From: an uncultured Hydrogenophaga sp.
Lineage (GTDB): Bacteria > Pseudomonadota > Gammaproteobacteria > Burkholderiales > Burkholderiaceae_C
Length of the DNA: 64,000 bases
Assembly: GCF_958439165.1 (NCBI RefSeq)
Contig: NZ_OY288131.1
Location: 51,852 to 115,851 of the forward strand
Reading direction: 5' to 3'
The position numbers and the translations under genes were made by a program. Positions 28,187-38,640 of this stretch are shown here, in pieces. The stretch's first letter is position 1; the number at the start of each line of letters is the position of its first letter. A model generated the notes under the pieces. That model had not been told where the DNA came from, did no database searches, and was given only the letters and a program-made list of their open reading frames with translations.

Positions 28187-28386
28187 GCAGCAGACGCCGC
28201 CACCGAGGCCGCATCCGGCCACTGAGCCGCATCGGTCAAACAACCGGCCGACCCCGCCAGCCGCTGCGTGGCGCGGGCCAATGCGATGCGGTCATCGGTG
28301 CTGAGATCGGCTTGCTGGGCCACCAGGGCCAGACGTTGGACCGCTTGAAGATCGAGCGACAGCTCGGCCAGCAGGTGCGCGTTCAT
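28096..28386 (-). CDS. hypothetical small protein
   Basis: This 96-residue reading frame starts at MNAHLLAELSLDLQ, with GGAGAA about 8 nt upstream, which is why this ATG is preferred to one 15 nt earlier. It is rich in Ala, Leu and Gln and probably all helix (LDLQAVQRLALVAQQADLS). No family is recognised. It overlaps the 3' end of the DUF2784 gene on the other strand by 91 nt. The ribosome site supports a real gene, but this is the weakest coding call in the region. Confidence 0.45.
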   Translation of the reverse strand: MNAHLLAELSLDLQAVQRLALVAQQADLSTDDRIALARATQRLAGSAGCLTDAAQWPDAASVAASAAQWLLPEASPDDFTGLTHHQAPSTSNANPL

Positions 28387-28439
28387 GGGGGCGTTCTCCA
28401 TCCAAGTACACGAACCACCCAGCTAACCTACAGCCGGGT

Positions 28440-28504
28440 GGACGGGATGTTCAAAACACGAGCACAGCCGTGCGGACGCCCTTGCGGGTAGCCCCATCCC
28501 GTCC
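28440..28504. repeat. long inverted repeat with two internal hairpins
   Basis: The outer arms GGACGGGATG (28440-28449) and CATCCCGTCC (28495-28504) are perfectly complementary. The 45-nt interior folds into GCAC-AGCC-GTGC and a short GCCC-TTGC-GGGT hairpin, giving a three-way, clover-like shape. Such shapes occur in REP-type elements, transposon ends and structured RNAs; the type cannot be told here. Confidence 0.6.
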
Positions 28505-28653
28505 AAACTGCGGCGGGCACGAGGGCGCACCCGCACTGAATTCGAACGTGATTGGTCCACTGACGTGTGGGGCCATACGCTGTGCAACGGTGTTTTGAAG
28601 CACCGACCCTTTCGGGTGGGCGGCATTATGCGTACGAGACCCAAACAGCGACA

Positions 28654-28689
28654 GTACCCCACAGGGTACAGTGCAACAGAGCACACTGT
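28654..28689. promoter_or_regulatory. candidate operator or leader hairpins of mcrBC
   Basis: Two adjacent symmetric elements lie directly before the mcrB ribosome site (GGGGAG, 28692-28697): GTACCC-CACA-GGGTAC (28654-28669) and ACAGTG-N10-CACTGT (28668-28689). Perfect symmetry at this position is what a repressor site would show. No regulator gene is nearby, so this rests on symmetry alone. Confidence 0.35.
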
Positions 28690-28701
28690 TTGGGGAGATC
28701 G

Positions 28702-31161
28702 ATGAGCAGGTTTTGTGGAGAGATCGATACAGCGCCTATCTTGGAAGCCGCAGCGATCTGGCGAGATAAGTGTTTGATTCAAGACGGATCGGTGTTTTCA
28801 GACACTGCTCTCTGGACCATCTCTGCGCTTGAAGACCTGGAAAAGTTCTTCGTGCAGAACCTCGATGAGGGCTCTGGAACATTCATCCAGAAGCTAGAGG
28901 CGCAACTGACGAAAACGTCACCTGCAGCCAAACAACTGGCCGCTGAAATGCTCTGGTTGCTATTGCTCTCACCCAGCAATACAAACCCTCCCAGAAAAAG
29001 AGAAATAGTCCAAACGATCTGGCGCTGGTCTGGCGAGGAGCTTCCCTCGAAAGCTGAACCGCTCCTGGCGGATAAAGTCTTGCGGGGCATCGGCAGCGGT
29101 GGCCCAGGATTCAACACCCATCGATGGCGGGAGCTGGTCTTTTGTATCAATGCTGTTTCACTGTTCAAGCAATTGCCCTTGGAGGAGCGCAAACGGCTCA
29201 CGGCCGATAGCTGGCAGTTCGCTAAGTGGCTAGAAACGGCACCAGACTCTGGAGCCAGACAGTTCAGGCACATGCTTCTGTTCCTGATGTTCCCCGACGA
29301 TTTCGAGCGGATGTGGGGACGCGCAGATCGGCGAGAGGTAGCCTCAGTTTTTGGTGGTCTAACCCGGCAGACGATCAACAGCATGAGCCCTCTGGAACTA
29401 GACAAGACGCTGCGAAAGGTTCGGCGCGACCTTGAGGAGAAGCACAAGCGAACGGACTTAGATTTCTACGTGCCGCCGTTACTTTCTCTTTGGAGACAGC
29501 AGGAAGTTCAAGCGCTCACGGAAGGCATCACCGCAGAGCACGTCAGAGCTGCTATTGAGGACATCGACTCACAAGGCGTTCCCGAAGGAGCAGCATCCAG
29601 CGATCACGATTTGCTGTTCTTGACTAAGAGATATCCACCACAGCTAGTTTTTTCGTTAGCAGCAAAGCACGCTGGGGGAGATGGGTTGGACCAGACCAAC
29701 GCAGCGGTCGGAGATGACCCTGCTACCCTTCGTTTATTGCGGTCACTTGGCTTTGAGATTGTTCCCAAGCTTCTGTTGCAGGAGCTGCTACAGCGGTTTC
29801 TTCAACAAGCCGCCAGCATGGACTCGCTTGCAGTCGCCGGGTACCCCACCGAATACCGCGGTCTGAAGATCAAAGTGAGCTTTGGAAAAGGTGTGCAAGC
29901 ACGAGTGCCTTGGGTGGGATTGTTTGGAGGAGACAACACACCCACAAAAGGCATCTATCCGGTCTTGCTGTACTACAGAGAGGCCAAAGTTTTGGTCATC
30001 GCGTACGGTGTCAGTGAGACCCAGTCGGCCATGACGACATGGCCACTCGAATCAACCACTGAGACGGTTGAGCACTGCTTACGTCGCATGACGGGGCGCT
30101 ACCCTGAACGGTATGGGGAGTCATTTGTATGCCGGGCCTTCCCGTTGGACGCCAACATATCAATCGACTTAGTAGCCACATCCATGGACGAGGTGATTGA
30201 TCGCTACAAACCTCTGGTGCAACAACAATCCTCCCCCAATCTTGTGGCCACGGAGCGAATGGCCAACTTCAAGGGGGAAGACGAGCTGTACACCTTGGAC
30301 GATGCACTTGAAGGTCTGTTTGTCGACCGTACGACTTTCCAAAGAATCGTTCAACGTCTCCAACACAAGAAGAATTTGATCCTTCAAGGCCCGCCGGGAG
30401 TAGGGAAGACATTCTTTGCCCGAAGGGTGGCCTATGCGCTGGTCGGCTCAAAAAGCAAGACCCATGTAGGGATGGTTCAGTTTCACCAGTCCTATTCATA
30501 CGAAGATTTTGTCCAGGGCTTCCGGCCCAACGGCACAGGGTTTCAACTCAAGAACGGTCTGTTCTATGAGTTCTGCAGGAAAGCTGAGGCCGACCCTGAA
30601 GAGGACTACGTCTTCATCGTCGATGAGATCAACCGCGGCAACCTGAGCAAGGTGTTTGGCGAGTTGATGATGTTGATTGAGGCGGACAAACGAGGCGAGG
30701 AGTACGCGATTCCACTGGCCTACTCCGCCAACCCACAAGACACCTTTCATGTACCGCCAAATGTGCACATCCTTGGTCTGATGAACACCGCAGATCGATC
30801 GTTGGCCATGGTGGACTACGCGCTGCGCCGCCGCTTTTCCTTCATGGATTTGGAACCTGGGTTCGCCTCATCCCTCTTTGCAGATTTTCTGAGGGAGCAC
30901 AAGGCATCCGAGAGTTTGGTGCATCGACTCATTGAGGACATGAAATCTCTCAATGCTGAGATTGAGATGGACAGGGCCAACTTGGGCCCTGGCTTCCGAA
31001 TCGGTCACAGCTACTTCTGTCAGGGTATGGGAACCAGCGGAGTCACGATCGATTGGTACAGACAAGTCATCGACACCGAGATCCTGCCGTTGCTGCGGGA
31101 GTACTGGTTTGACGCGCCCGAGAAATGGGACGAATGGGCCAGGCGCCTCCTTCGAGACTGA
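28702..31161 (+). CDS. mcrB: McrB-type restriction GTPase subunit
   Basis: An 819-residue AAA+ protein of a type IV, modification-dependent restriction system. Residues 1-~380 form an N-terminal region I do not recognise in detail, perhaps the DNA-reading part. Residues ~385-520 resemble DUF3578 (MrcB_N): YRGLKIKVSFGKG..., PTKGIYPVLLYY and VLVIAYGVSET. The motor domain has Walker A GPPGVGKT at ~563-570, Walker B FIVDEINRGNLSKVFGEL near 637, NTADRS at ~695, the GTP-selectivity motif of McrB, and an RRRF arginine finger near 710. The start was set by GGGGAG. Its composition is visibly AT-richer than the flanks. It is coupled to mcrC. Confidence 0.92.
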   Translation: MSRFCGEIDTAPILEAAAIWRDKCLIQDGSVFSDTALWTISALEDLEKFFVQNLDEGSGTFIQKLEAQLTKTSPAAKQLAAEMLWLLLLSPSNTNPPRKREIVQTIWRWSGEELPSKAEPLLADKVLRGIGSGGPGFNTHRWRELVFCINAVSLFKQLPLEERKRLTADSWQFAKWLETAPDSGARQFRHMLLFLMFPDDFERMWGRADRREVASVFGGLTRQTINSMSPLELDKTLRKVRRDLEEKHKRTDLDFYVPPLLSLWRQQEVQALTEGITAEHVRAAIEDIDSQGVPEGAASSDHDLLFLTKRYPPQLVFSLAAKHAGGDGLDQTNAAVGDDPATLRLLRSLGFEIVPKLLLQELLQRFLQQAASMDSLAVAGYPTEYRGLKIKVSFGKGVQARVPWVGLFGGDNTPTKGIYPVLLYYREAKVLVIAYGVSETQSAMTTWPLESTTETVEHCLRRMTGRYPERYGESFVCRAFPLDANISIDLVATSMDEVIDRYKPLVQQQSSPNLVATERMANFKGEDELYTLDDALEGLFVDRTTFQRIVQRLQHKKNLILQGPPGVGKTFFARRVAYALVGSKSKTHVGMVQFHQSYSYEDFVQGFRPNGTGFQLKNGLFYEFCRKAEADPEEDYVFIVDEINRGNLSKVFGELMMLIEADKRGEEYAIPLAYSANPQDTFHVPPNVHILGLMNTADRSLAMVDYALRRRFSFMDLEPGFASSLFADFLREHKASESLVHRLIEDMKSLNAEIEMDRANLGPGFRIGHSYFCQGMGTSGVTIDWYRQVIDTEILPLLREYWFDAPEKWDEWARRLLRD

Positions 31162-31163
31162 CC

Positions 31164-32228
31164 GTGCTGCAGCCCCGAATCCCGATTCGCAACTACTACT
31201 ACCTCCTCTGTTACGCGTGGGACCAGCTTGAACAGGGGAAGGCCGTCGATGTCCAAAGGTGCCCAATCACACGTTTGGTGGACCTGTATGCGTTGGTGCT
31301 TTGCGATGGCATCAAACATCTCGCTCGGCGGGGTCTCGAACGTGGCTACGAACTGCACTCGGATGAACTAGCTAGCCTGCGCGGCCGGATCGATGTGTTT
31401 GGATCGGTGCGGCGACTCCTGCCTATGCGGGGTAGAGCGGTATGCGAGTTCGATGAACTGACTGTCAACACGCTCAACAACCAAATCCTCAAAGCGACTT
31501 TGAGTCTGCTGGCTCGTTCTACAGAGCTCGATCAGGTACTTAAAAAGGAAGTCACAGCATGCTTGAGAGGTATGGCCGGTGTTGCCGACCAGGAGCTTTC
31601 GGTAACGCTGTTCCGCCGTGTTCAACTCCACTCGAACAACCGCTTTTATCGGTTCCTGCTCAACGTCTGCGAACTGATAGTCAATTCACACCAGGTCGAT
31701 TCGAACGCTGGCCCGAGTAAGTTCCGGGACTTTGACCGGGACGAGAAAGCCATGGCTCGTATGTTCGAGCGCTTCTTGTTCAACTTCATTAGGCGTGAAG
31801 TTCCCGGTACGACAGTTAAGCGAGAACAGATCGGCTGGCAGGCCGAGAGCCCCAGCGATCCCGACCTGTCCTTGCTGCCCAGCATGAATACAGATATCTC
31901 GGTACGAAAGGGCCGTACACGACTGATCATCGACGCCAAGTACTACCGAAACACGCTGAGTTCGTACCGAGAAAGCGAGAAGCTGCACAGCACCAACCTG
32001 TACCAGCTAATGAGCTACCTGAACAACGCTGGCACCGACACAGCCGATACGTTGAAGGGCATGCTCATCTATCCAAAGGTCGACAAACCCGTGCGGCAGA
32101 TGTACGTCATCCAGGGTCACCCGGTATTCATTGGCACGCTGGATCTCAGCCAAGAATGGCAGGCCATTCATCAAGAGCTGCTCAAGCTCACCGAGTGGGG
32201 ACTGGCCGACGGTCTTCTAGTCGGCTGA
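31164..32228 (+). CDS. mcrC: McrC-type restriction endonuclease subunit
   Basis: The partner nuclease, 354 residues from a GTG 2 nt after the mcrB stop. The resulting N-terminus VLQPRIPIRNYYYLLCYAWD matches the usual McrC start. An ATG 39 nt upstream, inside mcrB, is an alternative. The PD-(D/E)xK nuclease core is intact: Asp244 in NTDISVRKG and Asp257-Ala-Lys259 in IIDAKYY, with LYQLMSYL after it. McrB-GTP translocation lets McrC cut DNA between modified sites, and phage with modified bases are the usual target. No methyltransferase is next to it, which argues against a complete LlaJI-type system. It shares the AT-rich composition of mcrB. Confidence 0.92.
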   Translation: MLQPRIPIRNYYYLLCYAWDQLEQGKAVDVQRCPITRLVDLYALVLCDGIKHLARRGLERGYELHSDELASLRGRIDVFGSVRRLLPMRGRAVCEFDELTVNTLNNQILKATLSLLARSTELDQVLKKEVTACLRGMAGVADQELSVTLFRRVQLHSNNRFYRFLLNVCELIVNSHQVDSNAGPSKFRDFDRDEKAMARMFERFLFNFIRREVPGTTVKREQIGWQAESPSDPDLSLLPSMNTDISVRKGRTRLIIDAKYYRNTLSSYRESEKLHSTNLYQLMSYLNNAGTDTADTLKGMLIYPKVDKPVRQMYVIQGHPVFIGTLDLSQEWQAIHQELLKLTEWGLADGLLVG

Positions 32229-32251
32229 CAACCCAGCGAGGTAAGACCACC

Positions 32252-32566
32252 TCACCCCACCACCACCTCACTGATCTGGATCACCGGCGCCAGGTCGGTG
32301 TAGTTGGGGATGTCACCCATGATCTCCTGGCCGTGGGCGGCCATGCCGGCCTGGAAGCCTTCCAGCGTGGGGCAGAACAGGTGGCACATGGCCACATAGG
32401 TGGCGGGCTGGCCGGGGCCGCCGCCGGCCAGGCCTTTGTCCACCGTGTACGACTCGCAGGCTGCGCCCAGGCGGGCCTTGACCAGGGGCATGTGCTTGTC
32501 GCGGTAGTAGGCGTGGTCGAACCGGGCGCCGGGGGTGTTGGGGTACATCACGCTGATCTTGAACAT
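32252..32566 (-). CDS. EthD family protein
   Basis: This 104-residue protein of the dimeric ferredoxin-like fold starts MFKISVMYPNTPGARFDHAYYRDKH, which is the EthD signature, and ends IPNYTDLAPVIQISEVV. A clear AAGGAG fixes the start. EthD proteins often sit in degradation clusters of branched, terpenoid or xenobiotic compounds with an accessory role. It is the last gene of the carboxylase operon read leftwards from the TetR gene. Confidence 0.86.
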   Translation of the reverse strand: MFKISVMYPNTPGARFDHAYYRDKHMPLVKARLGAACESYTVDKGLAGGGPGQPATYVAMCHLFCPTLEGFQAGMAAHGQEIMGDIPNYTDLAPVIQISEVVVG

Positions 32567-32612
32567 GGTTGTCTCCTTCGGTTGTTGTGACGGGGAAAGC
32601 GGGAAAGCGGCT

Positions 32613-33104
32613 TCAACTGACGATGTAGGCACCGGCGCCGGTGGACAGCAGCTTGCCGTCGGCGCCCCGGAATTCCATGCGGGTGCTGGCCACGCGGGAG
32701 CCCAGGCGCAGCACTTCGGCCCGCAGTTCGAAGTGGTCGCCGATGCCGGGGCGCAGGTAGTCGATGCGCAGGTCGATGGTGCCGAGCTTGGCGAAGCGGT
32801 GCAAGCGCTGCTCGGGCGGCTCGTCCATGTGGCGGGCGCCGATGGCGGCCATGACGGCCAGGCCGCCCATGGCGTCCAGCCCGGCGCTGATGACGCCGCC
32901 GTGCACCCGGTTGTAGCTGAAGTGCCCGACCAGTTCGCGGCGCATGTCGATGCGGGCGGTGACGTGGTCCGGGTGCAGGCCGGTGACCTTCAGGCCCAGC
33001 ACCTGGTTGAAGACGATCCTTTCTTCAAAGATGGTCTTGAGGCCGTGGATGAAGGCGGGCTCGAATTCGGCGGGGGTGGGTGCGGGGTCAGGGGCTTTGG
33101 TCAT
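32613..33104 (-). CDS. PaaI-type hotdog thioesterase
   Basis: A 163-residue hotdog-fold protein. HVTARIDMRRELVGHFSYNRVHGGVISAGLDAMGG (in segments) has the helix-breaking HGG turn of the family, and RIDYLRPGIGDHFELRAEVLRLGSRVASTRMEF is the strand region. It probably hydrolyses an acyl-CoA of the same pathway and thereby frees CoA. It lies 13 nt after the biotin carboxylase gene and 46 nt before the EthD gene in the same operon. Confidence 0.82.
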   Translation of the reverse strand: MTKAPDPAPTPAEFEPAFIHGLKTIFEERIVFNQVLGLKVTGLHPDHVTARIDMRRELVGHFSYNRVHGGVISAGLDAMGGLAVMAAIGARHMDEPPEQRLHRFAKLGTIDLRIDYLRPGIGDHFELRAEVLRLGSRVASTRMEFRGADGKLLSTGAGAYIVS

Positions 33105-33117
33105 GGGGTGGTGGGGT

Positions 33118-35088
33118 TCAGGTGGATGCTGTCAGCGTGAGCAGGCGCTGGCCGGGGGCCACCTGCTGGCCGACGGCCACGCTCAGGGCGTCGACCACGC
33201 CGTCGCGCGGAGCGCTGATGCGGTGTTCGATCTTCATGCTTTCGATGGCCAGCAGGGCATCGCCCCGGGTCACTTGCTGGCCGGGCTGCACCAGGATTGC
33301 AGCCACGCGGCCGTTGAAGGGGGCGCGCACATCACCGCTGGCCAGGGTGCTGGCGGTGGTGGGCAAGGGCTGGTGGCTGAGGTCCTGCAGGGTGAGGGTG
33401 TGGCTGCCGCCCGGCATGCCCACCTGCACCTGCCAGGTGGGCGCGCCGTCCTGCGCGGGCAGGCTGACGACGGTGACGCTGTGGCGGATGCCGCCGATGT
33501 GCACCGCACCGGGTTCGATGCGGGCGGAATGGGTCTGGTCGGCCAGCGCCACGGTGAGCAGGCCGTGGCCGTGTTCCTGCACCCGCAGGGCCAGCACCGC
33601 ATCGCCGCAACGCCAGCGCAGCGGGCGGGCAAAGGAGCACGGCAGCCGCTCGGCCACGGCCTGGCCGTGCAACCAGGCGGCCAGCGTGGCGGCCAGTTGC
33701 ACTGCCGTGCCAGGCTGCAGTTGCTGGCGCAGGGCATCGCCCTCTTCCGCCAGGAACGGGATGAGGGCCTGGCCGGCCAGGAACACCGGGTGGCGCAGGC
33801 AGGCCGCCAGCAGTTCGCGGTTGCTGGGCAGGCCCAGCAGCCCGGTGGCGTCCAGCGCGTGGGCCAGTTGCTCTGCGGCGGCCTCGCGGGTGGGGGCGTG
33901 GACGATGAGCTTGCCCAGCATGGAATCGAAGTGCGGGCCGACCACCAGGCCGGGCTCGATGGCGTGGTCAAAGCGCAGGCCGGGCGTGGCGGGCGGCTCG
34001 GCAAACGCGGCCACGGTGCCGGTGTGGGGGGCGAAGTATTCGTCTTCGCTGCACAGCCGCACCTCGATGGCATGGCCGTGCCAGCGCACGTCGGCCTGCT
34101 GCAGGCTGAGCGCCTCACCCCGGGCGATGCGCAGCTGCCATTCGACCAGGTCGAGGCCGGTGAGCATCTCCGTCACCGGATGCTCCACCTGGAGCCTTGT
34201 ATTCATCTCCATCAGGAAGAACTGCTCGCCTTCCAGCAGGAATTCGACCGTACCCGCGCCCACATAACCGGCGGCGCGGGCCAGGGCCACGGCAGCCTCA
34301 CCCAGACGCTGGCGCAGGGCTTGGTCCACGGCGGGGCTGGGCGCTTCTTCGATGATCTTCTGGTGGCGGCGCTGCACCGAGCAGTCGCGCTCGCCCAGGT
34401 GAATGCAGTGGCCGTGCGCGTCGGCCAGCACCTGCACCTCCACATGGCGGGGGCGCAGCAGGGCGCGTTCGATCAGCAGGTCGGCGTTGCCGAAGCCGGT
34501 CAGGGCTTCGGCGCGGGCGCTGGCCAGCGCGGCGGGCAGGTCGGCCGCGCTGTGGACCAGGCGCATGCCGCGCCCTCCCCCGCCGGCCACGGCCTTGACC
34601 ATGAGCGGGTAGCCCACGCGCCGTGCCTCGGCCATGAAGGTGGCGTCCGACTGATCGGCCCCGGCGTAGCCCGGCAGCACCGGCACGCCGTGCTGCTGCG
34701 CCAGCGCCTTGGCGGCGGCCTTGCTGCCCAGGGCGCGGATGGCGGCCGGTGGCGGGCCGACCCAGGTCAGCCCCGCATCGATGACGGCCTGGGCGAAGTC
34801 GGCGTTCTCGCTCAGGAAGCCGTAACCGGGGTGCACCGCGTCAGCGCCACTGGCGCGGGCGGCCTCCAGCAGCCGGTCGATGCGCAGGTAGCTGTCGGCC
34901 GCGGTGCGCCCGCCCAGCGCGAAGGCGCTGGTGGCTTCGCGCACATGCAGCGCGGTGGCATCGGTCTCGCTGTACACCGCCACGGTGGCCACGCCCATGC
35001 GGTGCGCGGTGCGGATGACGCGCCGCGCAATCTCGCCCCGGTTGGCGATGAGCAGGCGTTGCACGGCGTGACCGGTGTGAAAGGCCAT
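33118..35088 (-). CDS. acyl-CoA carboxylase alpha subunit (biotin carboxylase + biotin carrier), AtuF/LiuD-like
   Basis: The 656-residue biotin enzyme starts MAFHTGHAVQRLLIANRGEIARRVIR. Residues ~10-450 are biotin carboxylase: AVAGGGGRGMRLV is the ATP-binding loop, EVQVLADAHGHCIHLGERDCSVQRRHQK and MEMNTRLQVEHPVTE are catalytic segments. The last ~75 residues are the biotinyl domain with Lys in IESMKIEH (the more common form is AMKM). It charges biotin with CO2 and hands it to the beta subunit, to carboxylate a beta-branched enoyl-CoA such as methylcrotonyl- or geranyl-CoA. It starts 2 nt after the dehydrogenase stop. Confidence 0.88.
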   Translation of the reverse strand: MAFHTGHAVQRLLIANRGEIARRVIRTAHRMGVATVAVYSETDATALHVREATSAFALGGRTAADSYLRIDRLLEAARASGADAVHPGYGFLSENADFAQAVIDAGLTWVGPPPAAIRALGSKAAAKALAQQHGVPVLPGYAGADQSDATFMAEARRVGYPLMVKAVAGGGGRGMRLVHSAADLPAALASARAEALTGFGNADLLIERALLRPRHVEVQVLADAHGHCIHLGERDCSVQRRHQKIIEEAPSPAVDQALRQRLGEAAVALARAAGYVGAGTVEFLLEGEQFFLMEMNTRLQVEHPVTEMLTGLDLVEWQLRIARGEALSLQQADVRWHGHAIEVRLCSEDEYFAPHTGTVAAFAEPPATPGLRFDHAIEPGLVVGPHFDSMLGKLIVHAPTREAAAEQLAHALDATGLLGLPSNRELLAACLRHPVFLAGQALIPFLAEEGDALRQQLQPGTAVQLAATLAAWLHGQAVAERLPCSFARPLRWRCGDAVLALRVQEHGHGLLTVALADQTHSARIEPGAVHIGGIRHSVTVVSLPAQDGAPTWQVQVGMPGGSHTLTLQDLSHQPLPTTASTLASGDVRAPFNGRVAAILVQPGQQVTRGDALLAIESMKIEHRISAPRDGVVDALSVAVGQQVAPGQRLLTLTAST

Positions 35089-35090
35089 GG

Positions 35091-36260
35091 TCAGCGCGGC
35101 TTCTTGGCCATGCCCATGGTCTTGGCCAGGATGCCGAGCATGACCTCGTCCGCCCCGCCACCGATGGAGGCCAGGCGACCGTCGCGGTACATGCGCGAGA
35201 CCTTGTTCTCCAGCGTGAAGCCCATGCCGCCCCAGAACTGCAGGCAGGTGTCGGGCACCTGCCGGTTCAGGCGACCGGCCTTGAGCTTGGCCATGGTGGC
35301 CCATTCGGTCACGTCCTCGCCGGCCACATAGCGCTCGCAGGCGAGATACGTGAGCGCACGCAGCGATTCCACCTCGGTGCGCAGCTCGGCCAGCTTGAAC
35401 TGCACCCACTGCTGGTCGATCAGGTGGGCGCCGAAGAGCTGGCGTTCACGCGCCCATTCAATCGTCCATTCGATGCAGTTGTTCAGCGCTTCCAGCGTGC
35501 TGGCGGCACACCACAGACGCTCCTCCTGGAACTGCTGCATCTGGTAGATGAAGCCCGCGCCTTCCTCGCCGATGCGGTAGCGCTGCGGCACGCGCACCTC
35601 GTCGAAGTGCAGCAGGCCGGTGTCGCTGCTGTGCATGCCGATCTTGCGGATCTTCTTCCCCACCTCGAAGCCCTTGACCGGCTTGCCGCCTTCGCGCAGC
35701 GGCACCATGACCAGGCTCTTGTTCCGGTGGGCCGGGCCGTCGCCGGTGTTGACCAGCAGGCAGATCCAGTCGGCCTGCAGGCTGTTGGTGATCCACATCT
35801 TCTGGCCGGAGATGACGTAGTCGTCGCCGTCCTTGCGGGCATGGGTGCGGATGGCGGCCACGTCGCTGCCGGCGCCGGGTTCGCTCACGCCGATGCAGGC
35901 CACCGCCTCGCCGGCAATGGCCGGCGCCAGGAACTGCGCCTTGAGCTCCTCGCTGCCGAAGCGGGCCAGCGCGGGCGTGGCCATGTCGGTCTGCACGCCG
36001 ATGGCCATGGGCACGCCGCCGCAGTGGATGTGCCCCAGCGTCTCGGCCATGGCCACGCTGTAGCTGTAGTCCAGGCCGGCGCCACCGTACGCCTCAGGCT
36101 TGGTCAGGCCCAGCAGCCCCAGGCGGCCGAGTTCGCGGAACACCTCGTGGGCCGGGAACATCTCGGCGGCTTCCCATTCGTCCACATGCGGGTTGATGTG
36201 GTCGTCGATGAAGCGCCGGAGCGTCTTCTGCATCTCGCGGTGTTCATGGGTGAACTGCAT
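35091..36260 (-). CDS. acyl-CoA dehydrogenase, citronellyl-CoA dehydrogenase (AtuD)-like
   Basis: A 389-residue FAD enzyme starting MQFTHEHREMQKTLRRFIDDHINPHVDEWE (shown in family alignments). GAGLDYSYSVAMAETLGH, CGGVPMAIGVQTDM.TPALARFG and the FAD loop WITNSLQADWICLLVNT match from memory the AtuD citronellyl-CoA dehydrogenase better than isovaleryl-CoA dehydrogenase. The C-terminus has LQFWGGMGF and GGADEVMLGIL. It would introduce the double bond before carboxylation. The start follows GAGGAG. The exact substrate is inferred from resemblance and context only. Confidence 0.85.
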   Translation of the reverse strand: MQFTHEHREMQKTLRRFIDDHINPHVDEWEAAEMFPAHEVFRELGRLGLLGLTKPEAYGGAGLDYSYSVAMAETLGHIHCGGVPMAIGVQTDMATPALARFGSEELKAQFLAPAIAGEAVACIGVSEPGAGSDVAAIRTHARKDGDDYVISGQKMWITNSLQADWICLLVNTGDGPAHRNKSLVMVPLREGGKPVKGFEVGKKIRKIGMHSSDTGLLHFDEVRVPQRYRIGEEGAGFIYQMQQFQEERLWCAASTLEALNNCIEWTIEWARERQLFGAHLIDQQWVQFKLAELRTEVESLRALTYLACERYVAGEDVTEWATMAKLKAGRLNRQVPDTCLQFWGGMGFTLENKVSRMYRDGRLASIGGGADEVMLGILAKTMGMAKKPR

Positions 36261-36300
36261 GGGCTGTCTCCTCGGAGGGGGTGTCGGGCTTGCAGGCGGG

Positions 36301-37943
<1,643 letters not shown>

Positions 37944-37947
<4 letters not shown>

Positions 37948-38615
37948 GCGGGCTCCTTCAGGAACAGTTGCAGCGCGGCCTGGGTGAGGTCGTCCAGCGT
38001 GGCACGACGGGTCGGGTCGTACCACTGCACCGCCCAGTTCAGGGCGCCGAAGATCATCAGCCGGGCCAGCGACGGGTCGCCCTGCAAGGCGCCCTGGGCA
38101 TGCAGGGCCTGCAGCACCGGCACCCAGGCGGCTTCGTAGCCGCTGCGCAGCCGGTTGACGGCATCGCGCTGGGGCGCACTCAGCGAACGCCATTCGTACA
38201 GCATGACCGGGATGAAGTCGCTCTCCGGGCCGAGCAGCACGTCGAAATGGCTGCGCACCAGCACGCGCAGGCAGTCGCGCGCGCCGAGCGGGCGGCCCTG
38301 GTGCTGGGCAGCGTCGGCGGCGGTCTGCATGGCGGCCGCCTGGTGGCGGGTGGCGCGCTCCATGCCCTCGGTCATGACGGCGGCCAGCAGGGCCTGCTTG
38401 TTCTCGAAGTGGTAGAAGGGCGAACCCGGCTGCATGCCGGCAGCGGATGCGATGTCGCGGGTGGTGGTGGCGTCGAAACCCTGCTGGCGGAACAGGCCGG
38501 CGGCCGCACGCAGCAGCAGCTGGCGCCGGTTGCCGTCGTCGCGCTCGTCGGCGGTCTTGCGGGGGCGCCCGCGGGCTCGGCGTTCGGCGGGCAACAGGGG
38601 AGCGGTGGCAGGCAT
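37944..38615 (-). CDS. TetR-family regulator of the carboxylase operon
   Basis: A 223-residue repressor-like protein starting MPATAPLLPAERRARGRPRK. The helix-turn-helix is FDATTTRDIASAAGMQPGSPFYHFENKQALL (segments), and the GSPFYHF core is typical of TetR. The start at 38615 was chosen because earlier in-frame ATGs would run into the candidate operator at 38641-38670. The stop overlaps the carboxyltransferase start by 4 nt. As the first gene it probably represses its own operon and perhaps the divergent membrane-protein gene. The inducer may be an acyl-CoA of the pathway. Confidence 0.87.
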
Positions 38616-38640
38616 GGCGCTGACCATAGCAGCGGGTCGA

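Larger units (their letters stand above)
28387..28701. other. non-coding stretch packed with inverted repeats before mcrB
   Basis: These 315 bp hold no convincing gene on either strand. They contain a series of possible hairpins: CCACCC/GGGTGG (28415-28420 with 28436-28441), a 10-bp paired element at 28440-28504, CGGTG/CACCG around a TTTTGAAG loop, ACCCTTTCGGGT, GTACCC-CACA-GGGTAC and ACAGTG-N10-CACTGT. It marks the left side of the AT-richer mcrBC block. It could be an mcrB leader, a mobile-element remnant or a small RNA gene. None of the tRNA, tmRNA or 6S hallmarks is present. Confidence 0.5.

Noticed and set aside
28451..28684. A 77-codon minus-strand frame over the inverted repeats
   Set aside because: It has no ribosome site or recognised family and coincides with the strong hairpins, which better explain its lack of stops. 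Kept as structured non-coding DNA.
28440..28701. Possible tRNA, tmRNA or 6S RNA in the repeat region
   Set aside because: No anticodon arm, tag reading frame, CCA end or 6S bulge is visible. The clover-like fold lacks a T-loop.
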